64,000 nt of DNA from Anaerotruncus colihominis (GTDB lineage: Bacteria > Bacillota > Clostridia > Oscillospirales > Ruminococcaceae): contig CP102255.1 in assembly GCA_025146135.1 (NCBI GenBank), positions 2,232,001 to 2,296,000 of the forward strand, written 5' to 3'. The translations under genes and the position numbers were made by a program. Position 1 is the first letter of the stretch; the number at the start of each line of letters is the position of its first letter. Below, piece after piece: positions 25,382 through 34,600 of this stretch. A model generated the notes under the pieces. That model did no database searches. It saw only the letters and a program-made list of their open reading frames with translations, and was not told the DNA's origin.

Positions 25382-27520
25382 CTACACTTTCCTGATGTTG
25401 CAGCGCGAGGCTTTATACCCCGGAAATCCGGTATAAGGGTTCTGATGCTGATCGCTGACCACCTGGCTGATATTGGCCTCCGTATAGCCGTGCGCCACTT
25501 CGACAGTACCCGTATGAATCCTGCGCGTCAGCATGGCCTTGACCGTTACGCTTCCACTGGGGCTATAGACCTCCACCAGATCGCCGTCATGGATATCCAG
25601 GCGCCGCGCGTCATCGGGATGAATTTCCACCATGGGTTCCGGCCTGATCGCCCTGGACCACGGGACTTCATGAAGCCTGGAGTGCAGCGTATTCGGTATC
25701 CGACAGCCCGCGGAAAGGAAAAATGGATATTCCCTGGCAAATTCCGGCGACGGGTCGTCGGCAAAGGAAGGGATATAGACGGGCAGCGGGGACAGCCCGT
25801 GGCTTTTTTCATACCTGGCTACTACATTGGAATAAAATTCAAACTTGCCGCTGGGAGTGGTGAACCCGTTTCTCAAGGTCGTCCCCACAGGTGTGGGCGC
25901 AGCGTTGGGCATCTTAACAGGCAGATCGGACTGCTTGAATTGTTCCACCGTCAGGCCGCACCCCTGCATGATATAATCGACTGACGCTTCATATCCCTCA
26001 AGCAGAAGCGGATCGTCAAGCTCCATATAGCGGGCCAGTTCACACAGGATATCCGTATCTGATTTCGATTCATACAACGGCTGGATGACAGGCTTGGTAT
26101 ACACGCCGTAGCCGCCGGGATAGACCTTAAATTCCCCGCGCTCCAGGGATGAACAGCAAGGCAGCACGATATCGGCAAATTTAGATGTATAGGTCATAAA
26201 CAGATCGGTATTGACAAAGAAATCGATCTGATCCAACGCCTTGACCAGCTTATCCGTCTGCGGATACATCTTAAAGTTCATCCCGACGCCATACAGGGCT
26301 TTGATCGGGTATGGTTCCCCGCTCAGGATCACATCAGCCAGCGTAATGGCCTGCGTCTCATGGCAGTATTCATACCAGATCGGAAATTTATCATACAGGA
26401 ACATCTGTGTAAGGTCGGGCGCCTTTTCCATATAGTATTGTGATTCACGGCTTTTAAAACCGGCGGGCCTGCACAAATATGTATTGCTGGAGGGAATATT
26501 GCCTCCGGGCCGGTCTATGTTTCCCGTCAGACCAAGCAGGCAGAGAATGGCGCGGTGTGTCTGAAACCCATTATACTGCTGCGTCAGTGTGGAGGCGGAA
26601 AAGTTGCAGCAGGCCGGTCCGTTCGTGGCAAACAGGCGGGTGGCCTCCATGATATCCGCCAGGTTCAGGCCGGTGATTCGGGCCACACGCTCCAGATCAA
26701 ACTGCTTTACATACGCTGCATACTCCTCAAAACCGTAAGTATAACGCCGGATAAAGTCCATATCGGCCCACCCGTTGTCCAAAATGATTTTAGCCATCCC
26801 AAGTGCCAACGCCCCATCCGTCCCGGGACGGATATGCAGGAATACATCAGCAAACCGTTGACTGGCCCTGGTGATTCGGGAATCAATGACAACGATCTTA
26901 CCGCCCCGCGCCTTCAGTTCCTCCACCTCGCCCACGCTCAAATGGTCAGAATAAAAGCCGCCCCATGCCCAGGCCATCAATGTATTCGTATGGGCAATAT
27001 CAGGGCCCTGAGCCCGGCACATGGTGCATTCGTTGGCCAGCACCATGGCGCGATAGCAGGTACAGTCATCGGTAGAATAATTGACGGAACCAAAGGCGTA
27101 TACAAAGCGGTGATAATAAGGACGATACCACTTGCAATATCCGGTGGTAAAAGCGACGGAGTTCGCGCCATAGTCGTCCTTGACACGGTTGAGCTTCTCC
27201 GCAATCTCTGCGTAAGCTTCTTCCCAGGTGATCGGTTCAAATTTCCCTTCGCCACGTTTGCCCACCCGGCGCAGCGGCGTGCGAATCCGATCCTTACGAT
27301 AAATATAGGCCCTGTTCATAGCTCCTTTCGTGCAGATATGTCCCTGATTGTAGGGATGCTCCGGCGTACCCTCTACTTTTAAAATTTTGCCGTCCTTTAC
27401 ATAAACGTCAAGGCCGCAGTGATTGCCGGGAGAACAGATGGCGCACAGGCTTTTTTTGACCTCGATCCCAGTGTCGGCGCCGGGGATTTTTGCCTTAATT
27501 TTTCTCTCAAGCTCCGTCAT
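25382..27520 (-). CDS. Molybdopterin-dependent oxidoreductase, DMSO reductase family
   Basis: Catalytic subunit of 712 residues. The N-terminal [4Fe-4S] motif is C26-x2-C29-x5-C35 and then C63 in GHICTKG; the family more often has x3 in the second gap. The molybdopterin-binding part includes GKIVVIDSRITRAS and ADVFLHIRPGTDGALALG, and the C-terminal MopB domain has VEIHPDDARRLDIHDGDLVEVYSPSG. A cysteine in DDCTCYRAM near residue 149 is a possible metal ligand. There is no Tat signal, so it works in the cytoplasm. It overlaps the FAD gene by 14 bases. The substrate is not evident. Confidence 0.9.
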   Translation of the reverse strand: MTELERKIKAKIPGADTGIEVKKSLCAICSPGNHCGLDVYVKDGKILKVEGTPEHPYNQGHICTKGAMNRAYIYRKDRIRTPLRRVGKRGEGKFEPITWEEAYAEIAEKLNRVKDDYGANSVAFTTGYCKWYRPYYHRFVYAFGSVNYSTDDCTCYRAMVLANECTMCRAQGPDIAHTNTLMAWAWGGFYSDHLSVGEVEELKARGGKIVVIDSRITRASQRFADVFLHIRPGTDGALALGMAKIILDNGWADMDFIRRYTYGFEEYAAYVKQFDLERVARITGLNLADIMEATRLFATNGPACCNFSASTLTQQYNGFQTHRAILCLLGLTGNIDRPGGNIPSSNTYLCRPAGFKSRESQYYMEKAPDLTQMFLYDKFPIWYEYCHETQAITLADVILSGEPYPIKALYGVGMNFKMYPQTDKLVKALDQIDFFVNTDLFMTYTSKFADIVLPCCSSLERGEFKVYPGGYGVYTKPVIQPLYESKSDTDILCELARYMELDDPLLLEGYEASVDYIMQGCGLTVEQFKQSDLPVKMPNAAPTPVGTTLRNGFTTPSGKFEFYSNVVARYEKSHGLSPLPVYIPSFADDPSPEFAREYPFFLSAGCRIPNTLHSRLHEVPWSRAIRPEPMVEIHPDDARRLDIHDGDLVEVYSPSGSVTVKAMLTRRIHTGTVEVAHGYTEANISQVVSDQHQNPYTGFPGYKASRCNIRKV

Positions 27521-28802
27521 ATACCATACCTCCGAGATAATCAATAAAGTTTTGGGGAAATCCGGCGTTTTTCAATTGGCAGCGCGACAGCGCGTCCAAT
27601 TGCACATTTTCAGCGGACAGCCGCTTCATAAAGTGGTTTTTAACGATTCCGCTTACAGCCGCTCCGCCCAGGAGGTTAAGCCCCTTGAGCGTGCCGTCCG
27701 CACCTTCCATCGCCTGGATATAAAGCGTCCCGCGCTGCCAACGGCGGTATCGGTCTCCCGGCTGCGGATGGACGATATCCCCCATGCCCAAAAAATCAAT
27801 GCCCATAAAGTGGCTGATGTTGTGCAGGATCGTATAGTCGAACGACTCATCCGCACCCGCCATATTCGCGCCGGCTGTACGGCCCTGATAGCCCGCATTT
27901 GCCCACAGGCCGATGTTTCTCTGTTCTTTGGATTGAAGCTCGTACCCCTCGCAACAATCCCCCGCCGCATACAAGCCGGGGACGTTTGTACGCATCCCCC
28001 GATCCACCAGGATGCCGCGGCCCGTCACCACTGGCGTGCCGCGCACCAGTTCCATGTTGGCTCTGGCGCCGATACACACCACGATCAAATCCGCTGGAAG
28101 CTGACGCCCATCCTTCATGATTGCGGTCAGCACACCGGACGGCGCCTTTGGAGATTGGACGATTTTATCCAGCATGGCGGAAAAAGCAAGTGATATGCCC
28201 CTGCTTTTTAAATAACGCTCAATCCGTTCAGCCGTGTCCTGAAAAGCGGCCAGCGCAAACAAATGAGGTGCGCCGTCTGCAAGGGTACAGGCAATCCCAT
28301 ACTGGTCGGCCAATTCCACAACCTTGATTCCCACCATCGAAGCGCCAACCACCAATATGGAACGGAGCCGCTGTGTTTCCAGCGCATTCTTCAGGCGGCG
28401 AGCGTCCTGCGGGGCACGCACACAACAGACGTTTGCAAGATCCATCCCTTCAGCCGGCGGCAGAAAGGCGGAAGCGCCTGTACAGATAAGGCACTGCCCA
28501 TATTCGATTCGCTCGCCGCCGGCAAGCTCCAGTTCCCGCTGCACAGGATGTACCCTGCGGACCCGTCGCCCCATGTGCAGGTGCAGCTTCATGCTGCGGG
28601 ACAGCTCCTCCAGGCTGCCATACGGAAACAAACCCGGCCAATCCAGCGCCCCTTTTACGTAATATGTGGTCAGCATCGGATTGGCGGGCGGAAAAGTTTG
28701 ATCGCTCAATATATGGATTTCTCCCTGGGGATCGCGCGCACGAATAGCGCGCGCTGCATGATAACCCGCATTTCCAAATCCAACGATTGCGTAGTGTACC
28801 AT
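27507..28802 (-). CDS. NAD(P)/FAD-dependent oxidoreductase (NirB FAD-domain/rubredoxin-reductase-like)
   Basis: Pyridine-nucleotide-disulfide-oxidoreductase fold of 431 residues. The FAD site is VGFGNAGYHAARAI at residues 7-20, the NAD(P) site is ILVVGASMVGIKVVELADQYG near 162, and the second FAD contact is VPGLYAAGDCCEG near 277. No active-site CxxxxC pair is seen, which fits an electron-transfer reductase. It is the first gene of the operon (AAGGAGGAG before the ATG) and probably passes electrons from NAD(P)H to the ferredoxin and molybdoenzyme, or the reverse. Confidence 0.88.
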   Translation of the reverse strand: MVHYAIVGFGNAGYHAARAIRARDPQGEIHILSDQTFPPANPMLTTYYVKGALDWPGLFPYGSLEELSRSMKLHLHMGRRVRRVHPVQRELELAGGERIEYGQCLICTGASAFLPPAEGMDLANVCCVRAPQDARRLKNALETQRLRSILVVGASMVGIKVVELADQYGIACTLADGAPHLFALAAFQDTAERIERYLKSRGISLAFSAMLDKIVQSPKAPSGVLTAIMKDGRQLPADLIVVCIGARANMELVRGTPVVTGRGILVDRGMRTNVPGLYAAGDCCEGYELQSKEQRNIGLWANAGYQGRTAGANMAGADESFDYTILHNISHFMGIDFLGMGDIVHPQPGDRYRRWQRGTLYIQAMEGADGTLKGLNLLGGAAVSGIVKNHFMKRLSAENVQLDALSRCQLKNAGFPQNFIDYLGGMVYDGA

Positions 28803-29065
28803 AGGGCTCCTCCTTTTTGCCGGAAAATTGCGGAATTTTTCCCATTGTTCCTCTTTTAACCTACATCAAAACACGTCTGCTGTCCAACGCAGCATCTCGG
28901 TATGGGATAGGAAAAAGAGTGATGGATGGGTTCGGCGCGGATTCAAAACTTCCGATACCCCGTACCGTAAAACCCCGTTGGACAAGGCCGGAACGTTACG
29001 CGTACAATATGAATTGCAAAGGGTTGGAGCAATGTATTTCCATATAAATTCAGGAGGTTGTTTCC

Positions 29066-30136
29066 ATGGTACAACGGATTACTGTGATTGGCGCGGGTTC
29101 GACAGGGCACAGCGCAGCGGCATATCTGACGCAGCGCGGGTTCACGGTCACATCCCACGACGACAGCCGTTTTTCATCCCGTTTTGAGGATATCTCCCGG
29201 CTGGGCGGGATTACGCTGTGCGGGGAGGCGCACGGAACTTTCATGCCCGCCTGCCTGACCACCGATCCCGCGCAGGCCGTCCATAAAGCGCAGGCTATTT
29301 TCGTCCATGTAATGGCGGACCGCCACGAGGAGATCGCCCGCCGGATCGCCCCGTATCTGGAGGATGGGCAGCATATTGTGATTGTCCCCGGCAATCTGGG
29401 CGCTTTTGTGTTCCGGTCTGTATTCCGTGAGATGGGGATCAGCGCCGATGTCACGCTGACGGAGAAAGAGGGGAATCTGTGCCCCTGCCGTCTGACCGCC
29501 GCCGCAGAGGTGACGGTGGGCCTTCCCATCGACGCAGAAGGCCGGGCCGCTTCCCTGCCCGCCTCAGACACCGGGCGGGTGCTGGAAGCTCTGAAAGGTG
29601 TGGTGGAATATGTGCCCAACCGCAACGTATTTGAAGGCGTTATCAATGCCGGCAATGTCACCAACCATATCGCCAGCACGCTCCTGGCCGCGGCGGAGGT
29701 TGACCGCAGGGGAGATGATTTCTCCCTGTTCAAATATGCCTTTACCCCTGCCGCTGTGCACTGCATCACCAAAATCCGACTGGAACGACAGGCTGTTATC
29801 CATGCAATGGGAATGCAGGAGCATGAAAATTCAATGGATATGATCGAACGTGTCCTGAATCTTAAGGAACATCCGGAGGTAGCGACTTTCTATGAATACA
29901 TGAACGGTCCCAATTCCCTTGACCACCGCTATCTCCACGAAGACTGCGGCTGCGGCGGTGCTTTTGCCGTTTCAGCCGGTAAACGGCTGGGATTGGAATT
30001 GCCTGTTCTGACCGCTTTTCTGGGGGTGGCGGGAGCGATCAACGACCGGGACTATCTGGAAACACACGGCAGGACATTGGAACGTTTGGGATTTCCGGCA
30101 GAAATGAGCTATGAACAGATTTTAAAAGAAATTTAA
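29066..30136 (+). CDS. Opine/octopine-type NAD(P) dehydrogenase family protein
   Basis: Dehydrogenase of 356 residues with an N-terminal Rossmann motif VIGAGSTGHSAAAYL (residues 7-21) and the C-terminal octopine/nopaline dehydrogenase domain, including EGVINAGNVTNHIASTLL with its conserved Asn-His and the late HRYLHED. Such enzymes reduce imines formed from an amino acid and a 2-oxo acid, or act on related N-substituted amino acids. AGGAGG precedes the ATG. It is divergent from the molybdoenzyme operon and upstream of two LysR genes, suggesting one regulated locus. Confidence 0.85.
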   Translation: MVQRITVIGAGSTGHSAAAYLTQRGFTVTSHDDSRFSSRFEDISRLGGITLCGEAHGTFMPACLTTDPAQAVHKAQAIFVHVMADRHEEIARRIAPYLEDGQHIVIVPGNLGAFVFRSVFREMGISADVTLTEKEGNLCPCRLTAAAEVTVGLPIDAEGRAASLPASDTGRVLEALKGVVEYVPNRNVFEGVINAGNVTNHIASTLLAAAEVDRRGDDFSLFKYAFTPAAVHCITKIRLERQAVIHAMGMQEHENSMDMIERVLNLKEHPEVATFYEYMNGPNSLDHRYLHEDCGCGGAFAVSAGKRLGLELPVLTAFLGVAGAINDRDYLETHGRTLERLGFPAEMSYEQILKEI

Positions 30137-30342
30137 GGCGCGGCTTCAAAAGATAATGTAAACGGCAGCAGCCTATTTTAAGAAAACCCTATCTTTCCAC
30201 CGAGTCAAAAGGCGGGCGGCCGATACAGTCTTTGTATCAGCCGTCTGCTTTTATCGATATAATCAACCGTAATATTATAAATATCTATTTGCAATCTCTC
30301 ATATTTACGTTAAAATAACAAACAACAAGACGTATAATGGTT

Positions 30343-30371
30343 TGACATTTGGTCAAATAGACCAAATGTCA
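30343..30371 (+). promoter_or_regulatory. Perfect 12-base inverted repeat overlapping the LysR promoter
   Basis: TGACATTTGGTC and its exact complement flank AAATA. The element begins five bases after a TATAAT box (30333-30338) whose partner TTAAAA (30310-30315) is 17 bases upstream. It therefore covers the expected transcription start of the LysR genes and looks like an operator, possibly for autoregulation. Confidence 0.7.
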
Positions 30372-30390
30372 TCGGAACGGGAGGAGCGGC

Positions 30391-30426
30391 ATGAACACAG
30401 AGCGGTGCATACGATCAGGCGAGTAG
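30391..30426 (+). CDS. Eleven-codon upstream frame before the first LysR gene
   Basis: A strong GGGAGGAG site stands just before an ATG at 30391. The frame MNTERCIRSGE ends at TAG (30424-30426) and is in the same frame as the LysR gene that follows. It is either a leader peptide that couples translation to the LysR gene or the original start region, interrupted by an amber stop. Confidence 0.4.
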   Translation: MNTERCIRSGE

Positions 30427-30429
30427 AGT

Positions 30430-31464
30430 ATTCATCTGGAGCATTTTCAATATATGCTGGAAATTGATCGCTGCCGTTCCATCTCCGCGGCAGCCCGGTC
30501 GCTTGGCTTGGTGCAGACAACATTAAGCTCCATTGTAAAGAACGTGGAGAGCGCATTGGGATTTCCGATCTTCCAGAGAACACCCAACGGCGTCGCCCCA
30601 ACTGTTTTTGGGGAGCAATTTCTGACCCTGGGCGGTGAAATCCATGTCAGATTTGAGGAACTTTTGCGTCTCAAATCAGGGGTTTCAGGAAGCATTGATC
30701 CAATCCATATTTTATGCGCGCCCAGCATCAATCTGGGAGCTGCCCTCCCTCTGGCGCAGCGATTTTATCAATTCTTCAATTATGGCACCCTGGTCTTTGA
30801 GGAATGCCCCCGGCTTGAAATCCTCCCGCAAATACTCCAGAGGCTAACAAATATCGGAATCACCTATCTGACCGAGGAGGACGCCAAGCGGTTGGAGATA
30901 CCATTGGCTCACGAGCAAATTTATCTCAAGCTGCTCTACAGAGATCGCTTTTATGCATTTCTTCCTCCGGACAGCCCGTTGGGGACACAGGAGGTGGTGG
31001 ACGTTCACAGGCTTTGTGAAGAAAATGTCGCGGTTGCAACAAATTTTCGTTTTATCCCGGACAGGGAACATATCAACTTGCTTGACGTCGGTCAATCCTG
31101 CTTTCCTTCTGACGGCAATTCCCTGTCCCTTCTCTTTGACGCTGCCGTCAGCCGTCAATATCGAAGCGCGGGACGCTTCACATCCTTTCCCAATATCAGA
31201 ATTGTCAAACGCGCCGTGGAGGAACAAAAGATGGTTTCCATTCTGACCGGCTACGCCATCTGTGAGGATCAAAGCTATCCATGGAGCAAGGCATGTATTC
31301 GAACTCTGTCCGGGATAGAGGAACAGGGAAAAATTAATATTTATGTATGTTATCACGCCAAGGAACGGCTGCGTTATCAGGAGCGTATTTTTCTAAGCTG
31401 TATAGAGGAATATTTTTCCTCTCTTACCCCACCGCCCTTTGCCACAGAGGAACCCTCACGATGA
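30430..31464 (+). CDS. LysR-family transcriptional regulator, first of a pair (start uncertain)
   Basis: Regulator of about 340 residues with the LysR winged helix-turn-helix (FQYMLEIDRCRSISAAARSL) and the substrate-binding domain starting near DPIHILCAPS. Aligned with its neighbour, translation should begin at an ATT at 30430; the first ATG is 30454, which would remove part of the first helix. The strong ribosome binding site is instead before an 11-codon frame that ends in TAG four bases earlier. It may start by reinitiation at ATT, or be damaged by a nonsense change. The neighbouring LysR gene follows after 16 bases. Confidence 0.75.
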   Translation: MHLEHFQYMLEIDRCRSISAAARSLGLVQTTLSSIVKNVESALGFPIFQRTPNGVAPTVFGEQFLTLGGEIHVRFEELLRLKSGVSGSIDPIHILCAPSINLGAALPLAQRFYQFFNYGTLVFEECPRLEILPQILQRLTNIGITYLTEEDAKRLEIPLAHEQIYLKLLYRDRFYAFLPPDSPLGTQEVVDVHRLCEENVAVATNFRFIPDREHINLLDVGQSCFPSDGNSLSLLFDAAVSRQYRSAGRFTSFPNIRIVKRAVEEQKMVSILTGYAICEDQSYPWSKACIRTLSGIEEQGKINIYVCYHAKERLRYQERIFLSCIEEYFSSLTPPPFATEEPSR

Positions 31465-31480
31465 AGGAGTGTGACGGCCT

Positions 31481-32395
31481 GTGCGTCTTGACTATCTAAG
31501 CGATTTGATCGAGATTGAGCGGTGTCAATCCATTTCAGGCGCCGCTCAAAATCTTTATCTTGGACAGACCACATTGAGCACTATCCTGAAAAATGTGGAG
31601 GCTGAAGTTGGGTTTAAAATATTTGAACGTTTGATTGGAGGCGTCGCACCTACGCCCGACGGCGAGGCCGTATTAAGCCTGGCAAAAGAAATCTGTGCTA
31701 TATATGAGTGTATCCAGCAGATTGGTCAGGCGGACCGGCAGAGTGAACGGACCGTCACATTGTTGGCAGCACCCAGCATCATCTGTGGACTGGCCCTCCC
31801 GCTCAATGCGATACTGCAAAGAGATCATCCCTACATCACCCTGAACCTGAAGGAAACAACAGGCGAGGAGGTAGGAATCCGCATTATACAAAATGCGGCG
31901 AATATTGGCATCACCTATTACAGCCGCAAGGCTTTGGAGGAATTTAAACCTATCGCAAAAAAATATAACGTTTGTATCCATGTATTATTTCAGGATAAAC
32001 TATGCGCCCTGTTGCCGCTCAAACATCCTCTGGCGGCAAGGGATTGTATTATGCCACAGGATTTTCAGAAGGAGTCGCTTGCCCTGTTGTCTCACTTTTT
32101 GACCGATTCAGATACCACCCTGTTGAAAAACAACCGCTTTATCTATTTAAAATATGTAGATCAGGTAAAACAGTCTGTCGCCCAGCAAAATATGGTTTCT
32201 ATTTTATGCCGCTATCCTATTTTCTGTGATGAAGATATCAATAATGATCGTTTGACAGTTGTCCCCATAAGCGGTTTTAATGATGAAAATCAGATCCCCC
32301 TCTGTGTGCTTCATCGCGAACGAAAGAATCTGTGCAGTGCCGAACAGATTTTGCTGGAACATATCCTGACCTGTTTTCAATCATCGCCGCCATGA
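31481..32395 (+). CDS. LysR-family transcriptional regulator, second of a pair
   Basis: Paralogue of the preceding regulator, 304 residues, with the same recognition region (CQSISGAAQNLYLGQTTLS; compare CRSISAAARSLGLVQTTLS). The effector domain begins near residue 90 (VTLLAAPSIICGLALPLN). A GTG start at 31481 follows AAGGAG. The two genes probably arose by tandem duplication and may sense related ligands of the adjacent opine-dehydrogenase and molybdoenzyme genes; that link is inference from position. Confidence 0.88.
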   Translation: MRLDYLSDLIEIERCQSISGAAQNLYLGQTTLSTILKNVEAEVGFKIFERLIGGVAPTPDGEAVLSLAKEICAIYECIQQIGQADRQSERTVTLLAAPSIICGLALPLNAILQRDHPYITLNLKETTGEEVGIRIIQNAANIGITYYSRKALEEFKPIAKKYNVCIHVLFQDKLCALLPLKHPLAARDCIMPQDFQKESLALLSHFLTDSDTTLLKNNRFIYLKYVDQVKQSVAQQNMVSILCRYPIFCDEDINNDRLTVVPISGFNDENQIPLCVLHRERKNLCSAEQILLEHILTCFQSSPP

Positions 32396-32432
32396 TATCT
32401 TGATCTATGCAGGGGAGCATTCTTAATATGAC

Positions 32433-32472
32433 AAGAAGCGCGGCGTCTCCGAAGGGAGGCGCCGCGCTTCTT
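32433..32472. terminator. Long hairpin between convergent LysR and permease genes
   Basis: An 18-pair stem with one wobble pair, AAGAAGCGCGGCG plus CTCC, closes on a GAAG tetraloop. The tail TTATTATC is only weakly T-rich. It lies where transcripts from both sides should end. Confidence 0.65.
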
Positions 32473-32556
32473 ATTATCAGCTTTATTCGCTGTTGCCAGT
32501 GCAGCAACATAAAATATTGGGACAGTTTTTCTTTCAAAGAACAGAATGAGCCAACA

Positions 32557-33483
32557 TCAACGTTCTCCCTTTCGATATGGGGTTCCGTTGGCCTTTGGGG
32601 CTTCAGAACGTCCAACGAACAGCACCAGAACGATGATCGTCAATACATACGGCAACATCGCAAGCAGCTGCGACGGGATATAATCCATGCCTCCCAGCAT
32701 CACGACCAACGCCTGTGCAAAGCCAAACAGCAGGCAAGCCCGCAGCGCGCCCTGCGGCGACCATTTTCCAAAGATGACAGCCGCCAACGCAATAAATCCA
32801 TGACCGGAAATTGCGGTCGGGCTGAAGTTGGCGACAACCGCAAGCGTCATAGCCGCTCCGCCGAAGCCTGCAAACAGGCCGGAAAGAATCGTACAAACAT
32901 AACGAACCACATAAATATTGACGCCGAGCGAATCGGCCGCGGCCGGATGCTCGCCGCAGGCGAGTACCCGCAGGCCCCACTTGGTCTTATACAGGAAGAA
33001 CCACATGATAAGTACGAGTAAAAATGCAATTGGAACCGTGATGTCGATGTTGATCGCATTGATGGTCAGATTCGATGTGTCAAACCCGAACATTGAAAGA
33101 ACTTTCGGCAGCTTGTTTGGAACAGGCTTTGTCTGCGTTGCTCCCTCAAAAAACATCCGTGAAAGGAACAATGCAAGTCCTGGGCCGATGAAGTTCATTG
33201 CAACGCCTGAAATTGTTTGATTGGCTTGTAAATGGATCGCTGCGACAGCATGAAACACCGCCAACGCCGCGCCGGCAAGACCGCCGGCTAAAAGTCCAAG
33301 CCATGGATTTGCTGTAAAATAACCAACTGACGCCGCTGCAAACGCGCCAAAGGTCATCATACCCTCGATACCAATGTTATCAACGCCGGAACGTTGTGTG
33401 ATGACGCCGCCCAGCGCAGCGAAAATCAAAGGCGCGGAATACATCAGCGTGATATTGATCGCCAGCAAGATGTTATTTAGCAT
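32557..33483 (-). CDS. BMP-type nucleoside ABC transporter permease, second subunit (NupQ/YufQ-like)
   Basis: Membrane subunit of 308 residues with eight to ten hydrophobic segments. The opening LIFAALGGVITQRSGVDNIGIEGMM is characteristic of the YufQ/NupQ branch of the RbsC-like permease family, as is GLRVLACGEHPAAADSLGVN. The ATG at 33483 follows AAAGGGTG and overlaps the end of the first permease gene by 11 bases. It is the last gene of a four-gene uptake operon for purine or pyrimidine nucleosides. Confidence 0.92.
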   Translation of the reverse strand: MLNNILLAINITLMYSAPLIFAALGGVITQRSGVDNIGIEGMMTFGAFAAASVGYFTANPWLGLLAGGLAGAALAVFHAVAAIHLQANQTISGVAMNFIGPGLALFLSRMFFEGATQTKPVPNKLPKVLSMFGFDTSNLTINAINIDITVPIAFLLVLIMWFFLYKTKWGLRVLACGEHPAAADSLGVNIYVVRYVCTILSGLFAGFGGAAMTLAVVANFSPTAISGHGFIALAAVIFGKWSPQGALRACLLFGFAQALVVMLGGMDYIPSQLLAMLPYVLTIIVLVLFVGRSEAPKANGTPYRKGER

Positions 33484-34600
33484 GTGCGTCACCCTTTCTC
33501 TTGATCTTGTCGGCAATCATCGGGAAGATCGATACAAGCGCCACACAGAATACGATCGAGCCGATCATGATGTCAATGATTTCACTCGGCGCGCCGATAT
33601 CCGACTGAATCGATCCGCCGCCGTAGTTAAGTCCGCTGAACAACAGGCCCGACAGAATACATCCTATTGGATTGTTGTTCGCAATCAGGGAAACGGAGAT
33701 GCCATCCCAGCCATATCCTTCCGTGATCGGCAGAACACTGATCCTGAAAGGGTTGGTGCCGAGAATATGGATTGCGCCGGCCAGCGCGGCGATGCCGCCC
33801 GCAATGAACATGGCAATGATCGTGTTCTTTTTGACGTTGATACCGGCAAATTCAGCCGCATACTGGTTAAAGCCAACCGCCCTCAGCTCGAAGCCCTTTG
33901 TCGTGCGGTTTAAGAAATACCAGGCAACAATAACAACGATGATCGAAATCAAAACGCCCCAATGAACATCAGTACGCATGAAGTCGCCCCAGATGGGGTT
34001 GTTGCGGATGAAGTCCTTTCCCGCATCCGACTTTTTCCACGCCCCCATAAAGGTCAATCGCGCTGTCTCAAGCACCTCATTTGACGCCTGCGTTCCGGTC
34101 TTTTTCACACCCGGCAGCGACAGAATAAAGTTGTTGAAATAAAGCGCAATCCAGTTGAGCATGATTGTTGAGATGACCTCATGGACGCCGAAACGCGCCT
34201 TGAGCCAGCCGGCAAGCGCGCCGAACAACCCGCCAACCAAAAAGGCTGCAACCAGGATAACCGCCGGATGAATGATGCCGGGCAAGGAAAGATAATACCC
34301 AAGCATCGCGGCCGTTACTGTACCCATTATGTACTGGCCTTCCGCCCCGATGTTGAACAGGCCCGTCTTAAAAGCAAATGATACGCTCAAGCCGGTCAGG
34401 ATGATCGGGATCGCGTTGATGATGATCTGCGAAACATATTTCGGTTTTCGGAACATACCGCCAAACATGGACCCATATGCTTCGATTGGATTGTATCCGG
34501 CGGCTCCGAGGACAATCGCCCCCACAATGAAGCCGACAAACACCGAAATGATAATGCCGGTCATCGGTTTTTTCAAGAGACTTACGACTTTCGATCTCAT
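33473..34600 (-). CDS. BMP-type nucleoside ABC transporter permease, first subunit (NupP/YufP-like)
   Basis: Membrane subunit of 375 residues with LSVSFAFKTGLFNIGAEGQ, the conserved substrate-path motif of this branch, and GFELRAVGFNQYAAEFAGIN. Roughly ten membrane segments are visible from residue 14 onward. The long extracellular-type loop at about 180-235 (TGTQASNEVLETARL) is typical of YufP-like subunits. It overlaps the ATPase gene in an ATGA and has GGAGGAGG before its start. Confidence 0.92.
   Translation of the reverse strand: MRSKVVSLLKKPMTGIIISVFVGFIVGAIVLGAAGYNPIEAYGSMFGGMFRKPKYVSQIIINAIPIILTGLSVSFAFKTGLFNIGAEGQYIMGTVTAAMLGYYLSLPGIIHPAVILVAAFLVGGLFGALAGWLKARFGVHEVISTIMLNWIALYFNNFILSLPGVKKTGTQASNEVLETARLTFMGAWKKSDAGKDFIRNNPIWGDFMRTDVHWGVLISIIVVIVAWYFLNRTTKGFELRAVGFNQYAAEFAGINVKKNTIIAMFIAGGIAALAGAIHILGTNPFRISVLPITEGYGWDGISVSLIANNNPIGCILSGLLFSGLNYGGGSIQSDIGAPSEIIDIMIGSIVFCVALVSIFPMIADKIKRKGDAHAK

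Noticed and set aside
24866..25984. A 372-codon plus-strand frame over the ferredoxin and molybdoenzyme genes
   Set aside because: It crosses two genes with unmistakable cluster motifs on the minus strand and contains no conserved segment.
25382..27520. Selenocysteine in the molybdoenzyme
   Set aside because: No in-frame TGA or SECIS-like hairpin is needed; the frame is continuous and a cysteine is available.
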